The notes below the pieces were generated by a model. That model did no database searches. It was not told the DNA's origin and saw only the letters and a program-made list of their open reading frames with translations. From 43-108 sp001915545 (GTDB lineage: Bacteria; Bacteroidota; Bacteroidia; Bacteroidales; Bacteroidaceae), in contig CABUGV010000019.1 in NCBI GenBank assembly GCA_902491215.1, forward strand, positions 1 through 64,000: DNA of 64,000 nucleotides, written 5' to 3'. Shown piece after piece: positions 43,828-51,082 of this stretch (within the stretch, counting starts at the first letter, position 1; each line of letters starts with the position of its first letter). Made by a program: the position numbers and the translations under genes.

Positions 43828-45141
43828 TCAGTTAAAGATCTTATCGCTTAAGGCCTGAAGAGCTCTTTGCTTGTCTTTTGCTGAGATAAGGAATGAAATA
43901 TTATGATTGCTTCCTCCGTATGAAATCATTCTGATAGGTATTTCTTTCAGTGCTTCAGTTGCAATAGACTCAAATCCAACATTCTGCCATTTGAGATCAC
44001 CAACAACGCATATAATACACATATCTTCATTAACAGTCACTGTGCCAAATCTTTTAAGTTCGTTGACTATCGATTTCAGATGTGTTGTATTGTCTATCGA
44101 TACCGAAACCCCAACCTCTGATGTGCAGACCATGTCGATGCTGGTCTTGTAGGTCTCAAAAATCTCGAATACCTTTCTGAGGAACCCATAGGCAAGGAGC
44201 ATTCTGCTTGAAATGATGTTTATTGATGTAATATTGTCCTTTGCAGCAACAGCTTTTATTTTATTGCTTTCTGTAGCATTGCTTATCACTGTGCCAGGAG
44301 CTTCAGGTTCCATCGTATTGAGCAACTTTACAGGTATACCAGCATATTTTGCAGGCTGAATGCATGTCGGATGAAGAATCTTTGCACCGAAATATGCCAG
44401 TTCTGCAGCTTCTTCAAAATGCAGTTGGCTTACTGGTGAGGTGTTTTCTACATATCTAGGATCATTGTTGTGCATTCCGTCAATGTCAGTCCAAATCTGG
44501 ATTTCGCTCGCGTGTACAGCAGCACCGATTAGAGATGCTGTGTAGTCTGAACCGCCTCTCTGCAGATTGTCGATTTCTCCGTATGCATTTCTGCAAATGA
44601 ATCCCTGAGTTATATAAATTTCCTTGTCTGGATTTTCGTCAAGCTGAATCTTTAGTTTCTCGCTGATGTATTCAAGATCCGGCTCACCGTTTTTGTCAGT
44701 CCTCATAAATTCCAACGCCGGGATAAGTGTTGCGCTGTAATTCTGTTCCTGCAAATAATTTGTAACCATGTTTGTGCTGAGAATCTCACCTTGGGCAACA
44801 ATGATTTTCTCTTCAAACATTGTGAATATGCCCTTTGTGAATGTTCTCAGATGGTCAAACACAGCTTTGACCGTGTCGTATGTCTTTTTCTTATATTCCT
44901 CTGTAGTATAAAGTTCGTTTATATGGTTGAAGTATTTTTCTTCAAGTCTGTTAATGTTCTCATTAGCACCTTCTGGGTTTTTCTTGTACAGATAGTCTGC
45001 TATTTCGATGAGTGCATTTGTTGTTCCTGACATGGCTGAGAGGACCACAATCTTCTGCTCGCCGTCTGTTATCAGTTTGACAACATCTTTCATCCTCTCT
45101 GTTGTACCGACGGAGGTACCACCAAACTTTAGTACTTTCAT
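43828..45141 (-). CDS. lysC: Aspartate kinase
   Basis: This 437-residue kinase phosphorylates aspartate, the first step to lysine, threonine and methionine. It opens KVLKFGGTSVGTTERM, has the kinase motif RGGSDYTASLIGAAV and QIWTDIDGMHNNDPR, and ends in two ACT regulatory domains (TSINIISSRMLLAYGFLRKV; ICVVGDLKW). It is monofunctional, with no homoserine dehydrogenase fused. Feedback inhibition by lysine is likely from its lysA linkage, but not shown. Confidence 0.95.
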   Translation of the reverse strand: MKVLKFGGTSVGTTERMKDVVKLITDGEQKIVVLSAMSGTTNALIEIADYLYKKNPEGANENINRLEEKYFNHINELYTTEEYKKKTYDTVKAVFDHLRTFTKGIFTMFEEKIIVAQGEILSTNMVTNYLQEQNYSATLIPALEFMRTDKNGEPDLEYISEKLKIQLDENPDKEIYITQGFICRNAYGEIDNLQRGGSDYTASLIGAAVHASEIQIWTDIDGMHNNDPRYVENTSPVSQLHFEEAAELAYFGAKILHPTCIQPAKYAGIPVKLLNTMEPEAPGTVISNATESNKIKAVAAKDNITSINIISSRMLLAYGFLRKVFEIFETYKTSIDMVCTSEVGVSVSIDNTTHLKSIVNELKRFGTVTVNEDMCIICVVGDLKWQNVGFESIATEALKEIPIRMISYGGSNHNISFLISAKDKQRALQALSDKIFN

Positions 45142-45208
45142 ATTTATGGAATTTTTTTGTATTGACTTAATTTATATGATATTGATAAGTTAGAATTGCT
45201 GTTGAACG

Positions 45209-46057
45209 TTATTTCTTATTGTTGAATTCGTCTTCTGTTTCGATGGTTTCTGCAATAGATGCTGCGTCCAGCTCTTCCAAATCTAGTTTTTCTGCCTGAA
45301 GCGGAATCTTGTTTCCTGTTTCTGATTCTGAAATATCTTCGAGTGCTGACAGTTCTGCATTTCTTTCATTGATTTCTGTTCTGACAGCCTCCTTGGCCGT
45401 AATTTCTGTCAATGTATGGTCTTTGCAGTGGAAAACCCTTCCAGGATATTCTTTCAACAGATTCAGATTGTGGGTGATTATTATTACCGTAGAGCCATTT
45501 CTGCATATTTCTCTCAGTAGCTCCGCTATTTTCTGTCCAGTTTCTGAGTCCAGGTTTCCTGTTGGTTCGTCAGCCAGTAGAAGCTTAGGTTTATTTAGTA
45601 TAGCTCTGGCTATCGCAATACGTTGCTGTTCTCCACCAGACAATTCGCTTGGAAACTTATAACCTTTTGTACTCATGCCCACAAGATCGAGGACTTCTTG
45701 TATGCGGTTGTCTATGTCTACTCGGTTTTTCCAACCTGTAGCCTTGAGTACGAATTTAAGATTTTCTTTAACTGAACGGTCTGTAAGAAGCTGGAAATCC
45801 TGAAAGATAACTCCTAGTTTACGTCTGATTTCAGGCAACTTTTTACGTTTGAGCCTACGCATGTCATAATCCATGACGGTAGCTTGCCCCTCACTTATAG
45901 GCAACTCTCCGTACATGGTTTTCAGGAGAGTACTTTTTCCTGAACCCACTTTACCTGTTATGTAGACGAAGTCACCTTCATTGATCTCCAGATTGACATT
46001 GTGCAGAACACGTTGGGTTTCCTGGTAGATATCTACATTCTTGTATTCTATCAACAC
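45209..46057 (-). CDS. ftsE: FtsE-like ABC ATPase with an acidic C-terminal extension
   Basis: The 282 residues hold an ABC ATPase with Walker A GKVGSGKST (35-43), Q-loop in VIFQDFQLL, signature LSGGEQQR, Walker B LLLADEPTGNLD and the H-loop in IIITHN. The pattern matches FtsE/LolD-type proteins. In division, FtsE with FtsX controls peptidoglycan hydrolases; no ftsX lies in the window, which is common in Bacteroidetes. About 60 acidic residues beyond the usual end (from AVRTEINERN on) are unusual. Confidence 0.8.
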   Translation of the reverse strand: MLIEYKNVDIYQETQRVLHNVNLEINEGDFVYITGKVGSGKSTLLKTMYGELPISEGQATVMDYDMRRLKRKKLPEIRRKLGVIFQDFQLLTDRSVKENLKFVLKATGWKNRVDIDNRIQEVLDLVGMSTKGYKFPSELSGGEQQRIAIARAILNKPKLLLADEPTGNLDSETGQKIAELLREICRNGSTVIIITHNLNLLKEYPGRVFHCKDHTLTEITAKEAVRTEINERNAELSALEDISESETGNKIPLQAEKLDLEELDAASIAETIETEDEFNNKK

Positions 46058-46200
46058 TGCTCTCTGCTCTATTGGTTTAACATTGAATAGCAGACTTGCT
46101 GTCTGTTTCTCTATTTTGCAAGCGTTGTGTTGCCATTTTTAGGCTTTTGGGATGATTACATGGCAATGTTTCACGCTTTATTTTGCAAAAATAGCATTTT

Positions 46201-46812
46201 TCAATGTTTGTGCCAATTTGGATCATGTCGTTTTTGCAGTTCTTGTGCCAAATCCTCAATTTTTAAGCCTTTTGATGTAAGAAGTACAATCAGATGGTAT
46301 ATCATGTCCGATGCTTCGTATATCAGTCTTTCATTGTTGTTGGCCATAGCTTCAATCACGCTTTCAATGGCCTCTTCACCAACTTTCTGGGCCATTCTTC
46401 CGCATCCTGATTTAAAAAGACTTGTTGTATATGAACCTTCAGGCATTTCTTCATGTCTTTTTTCAATAAAGCGCTGAAGTTCAGAAAGGAACATTATAGG
46501 ATTTTGATTCTTTTCGTCCCAACAAGTGTCGCTGCCTGTGTGGCATACGGGGCCTGCTGGTATAGCTTTTATCAGGAGAGTGTCATTGTCGCAGTCTGCC
46601 TTGATATCTACAACTGTCAGTGTGTTGCCGCTTGTTTCTCCCTTAGTCCACAGTCTTTGTTTTGTTCTGCTCCAAAATGTTACTTTGCCGGTTTCAACTG
46701 TTTTTTCGTAAGCTTCTTTATTCATGAAACCGAGCATAAGCACCTTTAATGTTCTCGAATCCTGTATGATGGCAGGTACAAGTCCGTCCATTTTGTCGAA
46801 ATCTAATGTCAT
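46201..46812 (-). CDS. hisIE: Phosphoribosyl-AMP cyclohydrolase / phosphoribosyl-ATP pyrophosphatase
   Basis: This 203-residue fusion carries out histidine steps two and three. The HisI half has MLGFMNKEAYEKTVETG, the KGETSGN motif and metal-binding Cys/His residues in CHTGSDTCWDE. The HisE half (from about 112) has GCGRMAQKVGEEAIESVIEA. It is last in hisH-hisA-hisF-hisIE, 20 bp after hisF. Confidence 0.95.
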   Translation of the reverse strand: MTLDFDKMDGLVPAIIQDSRTLKVLMLGFMNKEAYEKTVETGKVTFWSRTKQRLWTKGETSGNTLTVVDIKADCDNDTLLIKAIPAGPVCHTGSDTCWDEKNQNPIMFLSELQRFIEKRHEEMPEGSYTTSLFKSGCGRMAQKVGEEAIESVIEAMANNNERLIYEASDMIYHLIVLLTSKGLKIEDLAQELQKRHDPNWHKH

Positions 46813-46832
46813 ATGTCAGTATTTTTTTGATT

Positions 46833-47588
46833 TTATAATCTAATGTTTATTCCCTCGTCTTTGAGGTAAGCTTTAAGTTCCGGAATTTTTATTTCTCCGA
46901 AGTGAAAGACGCTTGCTGCAAGCGCTCCATCGCTTTTTCCGTTAATGAATGTATCTCTGAAATGTTCCTTTTTTCCCGCACCGCCTGAAGCAATAATAGG
47001 AATACTTACCATGTCAGACAATGTGCGCAGTGCATCGTCAGCGTAGCCGTTTTTTACTCCGTCGTGATTCATGCTTGTGAAAAGTATTTCTCCTGCGCCT
47101 CTGTCGCACACCTCCTTTGCCCAATCGAACAATGTGTAGTCTGTCTCAATCCTTCCGCCGTTTAGGTAGCATTTCCAACTTCCGTCAGTCTCTTTTGCAT
47201 CTATGGCTACTACGCACACTTGAGAACCGAAATTTTCAGCAATTTCGTTGATTAGTGATGGATTCCTTAAAGCTGCAGAATTAATGCTGACCTTGTCAGC
47301 TCCGGCATTAAGCAGTCTGTCGACATCGCACATTTCGTTGATGCCTCCGCCTACGGTAAAAGGTATATTTATTTCAGCCGCAATACGTTTCACCAGTTCT
47401 GTGAATGTCTTGCGTCCTTCGTGGCTTGCAGTGATGTCAAGGTAAACCAGCTCGTCTGCACCTTCCTCACTGTATCGGCGTCCGAGTTCCACAGGGTCGC
47501 CTGCTTGACGCAGGTTGACAAAATTGGTACCTTTCACTGTTTGTCCGTTTTTTATGTCCAGACAAGGTATTATACGTTTTGCTAACAA
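46833..47588 (-). CDS. hisF: Imidazole glycerol phosphate synthase, cyclase subunit
   Basis: This 251-residue (beta-alpha)8 barrel joins ammonia from HisH to PRFAR, giving IGP and AICAR. The catalytic Asp11 (IIPCLDIKNG) and Asp130-type residue (CVVAIDAKE) are present, with phosphate-binding loops PFTVGGGI and IIASGGAGKKEHF. It follows hisA by about 55 bp. Confidence 0.96.
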   Translation of the reverse strand: MLAKRIIPCLDIKNGQTVKGTNFVNLRQAGDPVELGRRYSEEGADELVYLDITASHEGRKTFTELVKRIAAEINIPFTVGGGINEMCDVDRLLNAGADKVSINSAALRNPSLINEIAENFGSQVCVVAIDAKETDGSWKCYLNGGRIETDYTLFDWAKEVCDRGAGEILFTSMNHDGVKNGYADDALRTLSDMVSIPIIASGGAGKKEHFRDTFINGKSDGALAASVFHFGEIKIPELKAYLKDEGINIRL

Positions 47589-47643
47589 TGCTTTATTTTT
47601 TTTATACTGTTAATTTTAGGTTATATTTTCCCACCGGCAGAAA

Positions 47644-48381
47644 TCAGTTTTCAGTCAACCAATTTCTTATATCTGCCATGCTGATTCGCTCTTCATACAT
47701 GGCTTTGCCGAACACAACAGAAGGTATTCCGTTGTCATCTAGGACTTCAATATCCTTCATGCAGCTGATACCTCCACTTGCAATAAGATTTATGTTTGGG
47801 TATCGTTGCATGATTTCTTTGTAGAGATCTGTAGCAGGCCCTTCAAGCATTCCGTCTCGACTTATCTCTGTGCATAGAATGTTTATTATACCCGCTTCAA
47901 TGTATTTGTCAAGGAAATCGAACAAGCTGTATTGACTGTCTTCTTTCCATCCGTTTATGCTTATCATCCCGTTTCTAACGTCAGCTCCAAGAATTATTTT
48001 GTCTGTTCCGTATTTGTCAATCCAAGACATGAACAGCTCTGGCGATGTTGAAGCAACACTTCCTATTGTAACAAGTGATGCTCCTGAGTCAAAAGCAGTA
48101 TGTATATCTGCATCGCTTTTTATACCTCCTCCGAAATCAATTTTCAGCGATGTTGAATTGGCTATTGTTTCAAGAACCTTGTGATTGACGATATGTTTAG
48201 ATTTGGCTCCGTCCAGATCAACCATGTGCAGACGTTTTACTCCGATGTCTTCAAGCTGTTTAGCTATCTCCAACGGATTCTCGCTGTATGTTTTCTGGCT
48301 CGAGTATTCACCTTTTGTGAGTCTTACGCACTTGTCTTCTATTATATCTATTGCCGGTATAAGTTCTATTTTTTTCATCAT
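47644..48381 (-). CDS. hisA: ProFAR isomerase (HisA)
   Basis: This 245-residue barrel isomerises ProFAR to PRFAR. The catalytic aspartates are in LIPAIDIIEDKCVRL and in the later TEISRDGMLEGPA loop, with phosphate sites KIDFGGGIKS and LIASGGISCMKDI. The start codon touches the stop of hisH, so translation is probably coupled. Met2 may be the true start. Confidence 0.95.
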   Translation of the reverse strand: MMKKIELIPAIDIIEDKCVRLTKGEYSSQKTYSENPLEIAKQLEDIGVKRLHMVDLDGAKSKHIVNHKVLETIANSTSLKIDFGGGIKSDADIHTAFDSGASLVTIGSVASTSPELFMSWIDKYGTDKIILGADVRNGMISINGWKEDSQYSLFDFLDKYIEAGIINILCTEISRDGMLEGPATDLYKEIMQRYPNINLIASGGISCMKDIEVLDDNGIPSVVFGKAMYEERISMADIRNWLTEN

Positions 48382-48972
48382 TTATAAGTCCAAGAAGTTT
48401 TTGAGAATTCTTTCACCGATTATTCCACTTTTTTCAGGATGAAACTGTGTGGCGTAGAAATTGTCTTTATGCAACGCACTGCTGTAGGGATGTATATAAT
48501 CGGTAGTAGCAGCTGTATATTCGTTAAGTGGAACATAGTAGCTATGTATGAAATATACGAATTCCGGTTTATCGAATCCCTTAAAGAGCTCGCTTTTCGT
48601 TTCAGATATTGTGTTCCAGCCCATTTGAGGAACTTTGTCCTCATGATGGAGTGGGGTGAATCTTTTTACTTCTGCATCGAATATGCCAAGACAGTCCGTG
48701 TCGTATTCCTCTGAATGTCTGCACATCAACTGCATGCCTATGCATATTCCTAATACTGGTTGCTTGAGGTCGCAGATCAGTCTATCGAGATTCTTTTCCT
48801 TGAGGTATGCCATTGTTGTTTTGGCTTCTCCTTGACCAGGGAATATGATTTTGTCGGCGTTCTTGATTATTTCGGCATTGTCTGTTATTATCGGATTTAT
48901 TCCAAGGCGCTTCAGAGCATATTCTACTGAATAAATATTTCCCGCGTTGTATTTTATTATAGCTGTATTCAT
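48382..48972 (-). CDS. hisH: Imidazole glycerol phosphate synthase, glutamine amidotransferase subunit
   Basis: The ATG at 48970-48972 (MNTAIIKYNAGNIYSVEYAL) fits the family; an upstream in-frame extension is not conserved. The class I amidotransferase has the nucleophile Cys in VLGICIGMQLM and the His-Glu pair in TQFHPEKSG. It feeds ammonia to HisF. It is the first gene here of a half his operon; hisGDCB are not in the window. Confidence 0.95.
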   Translation of the reverse strand: MNTAIIKYNAGNIYSVEYALKRLGINPIITDNAEIIKNADKIIFPGQGEAKTTMAYLKEKNLDRLICDLKQPVLGICIGMQLMCRHSEEYDTDCLGIFDAEVKRFTPLHHEDKVPQMGWNTISETKSELFKGFDKPEFVYFIHSYYVPLNEYTAATTDYIHPYSSALHKDNFYATQFHPEKSGIIGERILKNFLDL

Positions 48973-49302
48973 GGATTCTGCAATTGTTTCTTTGGGTTGA
49001 TAATGATTAGAGAATATGCTTTGCTTTTCAAATCGTGTGCAACAGTGACATGAAGTCACATTATGCATCACTAGTCTATGATGCAAAGTTATAAATTTTT
49101 GTATGCAAACATAGCATAATATAAAGAAAATGCCAATTTAACTTACAAATAAATGCTTTTTTACTGCTTTTTGTATATATGGTGTCATTCGCGAGTGAGT
49201 GCCAACAAGGATATATTGTATAGGGATTTGTCGAAAATGTGTATATAATTTCTTGTTTGGTGAGAGTCTTTTATGGAGTTTATATATAATGTATTATATG
49301 CA
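48973..49302. other. AT-rich region upstream of the his operon
   Basis: No gene is seen. On the minus strand TAACTTTG (49084-49091) matches the -7 element of Bacteroidetes promoters about 115 bp before hisH, but the matching -33 element is not at the usual spacing. Confidence 0.35.
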
Positions 49303-49303
49303 A

Positions 49304-49334
49304 AAGAGCACACCAGATAATCTGATGTGCTCTT
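49304..49334 (-). terminator. Terminator after the 163-residue exported protein gene
   Basis: AAGAGCACA (49304-49312) pairs with TGTGCTCTT (49326-49334), with further pairing in the loop and a TTTT-containing tail on the minus strand. Confidence 0.7.
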
Positions 49335-49362
49335 AATCTATATCGGTGTTTTTATGTCTATA

Positions 49363-49854
49363 TCATTTGAATATTTTCTTTACATTTTCTGATGCTTGCT
49401 TGTAGGCCTTTTCCCAATCTGTATCCAGACTGAACGGGGTATATGTCTGCTTGTCATTGACGTAGCACAGAACTCTTTCTTTGTCTGTATCATTGAACAA
49501 AGAGTATTTGAGCGTAGCGTCTCTATAGCAGTTTATGACCTCAAGTCTTTTGGCTGTTGAAATTGCACGTGCTTTCATAAGGTTTGTCTGGAAGTCTGTT
49601 ATGAAAGATGCCATGTTTACAGCTTGAGAATCAAAGAAATATGTACTTTTTTCAAGTTTGTTCTTCTGCACCATGCTGTTGATGTAGTTCAAAACTGTCA
49701 CCTTGAACTGGTTTATCTGTATTTGTTCTTCGCTCGACTTCGGGTCGTTTACGATATTTGTTGCATTCTCATAAACTTTCTTGTAGAGTTCTTGAGCATA
49801 AGTTTGCACTGAACATATAGCCAGCAGGCTGATTGCAATGATAAGTTTTTTCAT
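49363..49854 (-). CDS. Exported protein of unknown function
   Basis: The start is set at ATG 49852-49854, giving a signal peptide (MKKLIIAISLLAICSVQTYAQ) and ~142 mature residues that look mainly helical (QIQINQFKVTVLNYINSMVQ; FITDFQTNLMKARAIS; DWEKAYKQASENVKKIF). An 18-codon upstream extension is unlikely. There are no cysteine pairs, lipobox or catalytic pattern. It is likely periplasmic. The gene is monocistronic with its own terminator. No known family is recognised with confidence. Confidence 0.75.
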   Translation of the reverse strand: MKKLIIAISLLAICSVQTYAQELYKKVYENATNIVNDPKSSEEQIQINQFKVTVLNYINSMVQKNKLEKSTYFFDSQAVNMASFITDFQTNLMKARAISTAKRLEVINCYRDATLKYSLFNDTDKERVLCYVNDKQTYTPFSLDTDWEKAYKQASENVKKIFK

Positions 49855-49987
49855 TTTTGTTAATTTTTTGTTTGAGGCAAAAATACTATCTTTATATGAG
49901 GGGGGCAAAATATTTGAATGATTTTAACTCGTGTTTATACGAAAATATATATTCAGCAGCCCTTTATAACAATGTATGCGTTTAGGC

Positions 49988-51073
49988 TTAATCGTGAATC
50001 GTTTCAAATATGAGGACTTTTATGTAGTCTTTTAACTTGAATAGGCTGTTCCCATATCCGGCTTGTGAATCATTTATAAGCAAAAGAGTTTGTCTTCCGT
50101 CTTTCAGCTTAGGACCTAAGCACATTCCTTCATAATTGGCAATACTTCGTGCCGTTAAGTTCAGTTTCGTCTTGAATGAGGCTAATAGTGTTTTTTTTAG
50201 TATTTGTTTGTCACTCAGATTTCTTACGTCACTACTGTCATTGATACTTTCACATTCAGACGGGTTAACCAAAAATAGCTTTATATTTACATGACTGCCT
50301 ATTCTGGATTTTGTGACGTAGAACTCTCTTTCCATAACAATTATTTCTCCATTGTCCAGTGCAACCATTTCGGGTACGCCAAAAGCATATAAATCCGAAG
50401 TCTTATTTTTCTCTGGCCGTTCTGTTCTATATGCATATTGTTTTTGTGCTTGCAGAGTTTCGTCGAAACTCTGCATTCTTATTATCATGCCTTGTACATT
50501 GTCTTCTGCGCTAATGTCTTTTTTTAAAGCCGATTCTGTACAAGTCCAGAGCAATTTACGCTTTTTGTCATACGTAAGTGCCTCAAAACCGTAGTTAGGC
50601 TGAATATTTTTTATGTTGAATATTTCAGGTACTTTCAGTTCTCTCCCTGTAGGCACGCCTGTATATGAATATTCTTTTATACGCTGATCCCCTTCACCTG
50701 CAATGAAAAAAGTATTGCTGGACTTTATGTATGCAATCCCTTCGCAATCCCTTGTACTTATCCCATTGACTGCTGTTGTTTGTGGATTGATGCTTCCGAA
50801 AATGGAGTCGTTGCGAACAACGGATTCAATGCTTCCATTGTTTCTGTCTATGTTTATTTCAAATATATAGAAACCGTCGGTTTTTTCTTTGTCGCTTACA
50901 ATTGCATAGAGATTGTCATTGATGTGTGTTATACCGCTGTAATTGCCGGTTTTTACACCCATTTTGTTTATGTTTTTTTGTTTCAGGATTTCAGTCTTGA
51001 CATTCTGTGAAAACATGTTTGATGCCGTGAATGTATACATGCACAGTAGGATGATTGATATAGTGCGGTTCAT
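49988..51073 (-). CDS. Exported esterase-like phytase-family protein
   Basis: This 361-residue protein has a signal peptide (ISIILLCMYTFTASNMFSQ) and a beta-propeller pattern resembling the 'esterase-like activity of phytase' family: YSGITHINDNLYAIVSDKEK, RDCEGIAYIKSSNTFFIAGEGDQRI, NYGFEALTYDKKRKLLWTCTE, PEMVALDNGEIIVMERE and ANYEGMCLGPKLKDGRQTLL. Acidic residues in these loops could bind calcium. Substrate and catalysis are unknown. It follows the SNF2 gene by 9 bp, so the two may be co-transcribed. Confidence 0.75.
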   Translation of the reverse strand: MNRTISIILLCMYTFTASNMFSQNVKTEILKQKNINKMGVKTGNYSGITHINDNLYAIVSDKEKTDGFYIFEINIDRNNGSIESVVRNDSIFGSINPQTTAVNGISTRDCEGIAYIKSSNTFFIAGEGDQRIKEYSYTGVPTGRELKVPEIFNIKNIQPNYGFEALTYDKKRKLLWTCTESALKKDISAEDNVQGMIIRMQSFDETLQAQKQYAYRTERPEKNKTSDLYAFGVPEMVALDNGEIIVMEREFYVTKSRIGSHVNIKLFLVNPSECESINDSSDVRNLSDKQILKKTLLASFKTKLNLTARSIANYEGMCLGPKLKDGRQTLLLINDSQAGYGNSLFKLKDYIKVLIFETIHD

Positions 51074-51082
51074 AATGTAATT

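Noticed and set aside
45142..45208. Lysine riboswitch upstream of lysC
   Set aside because: Only 67 bases separate lysC from the next gene and no such fold is visible.
48382..49086. Longer start for hisH
   Set aside because: The extra 38 residues are unlike HisH, and the family begins at the ATG at 48970-48972.
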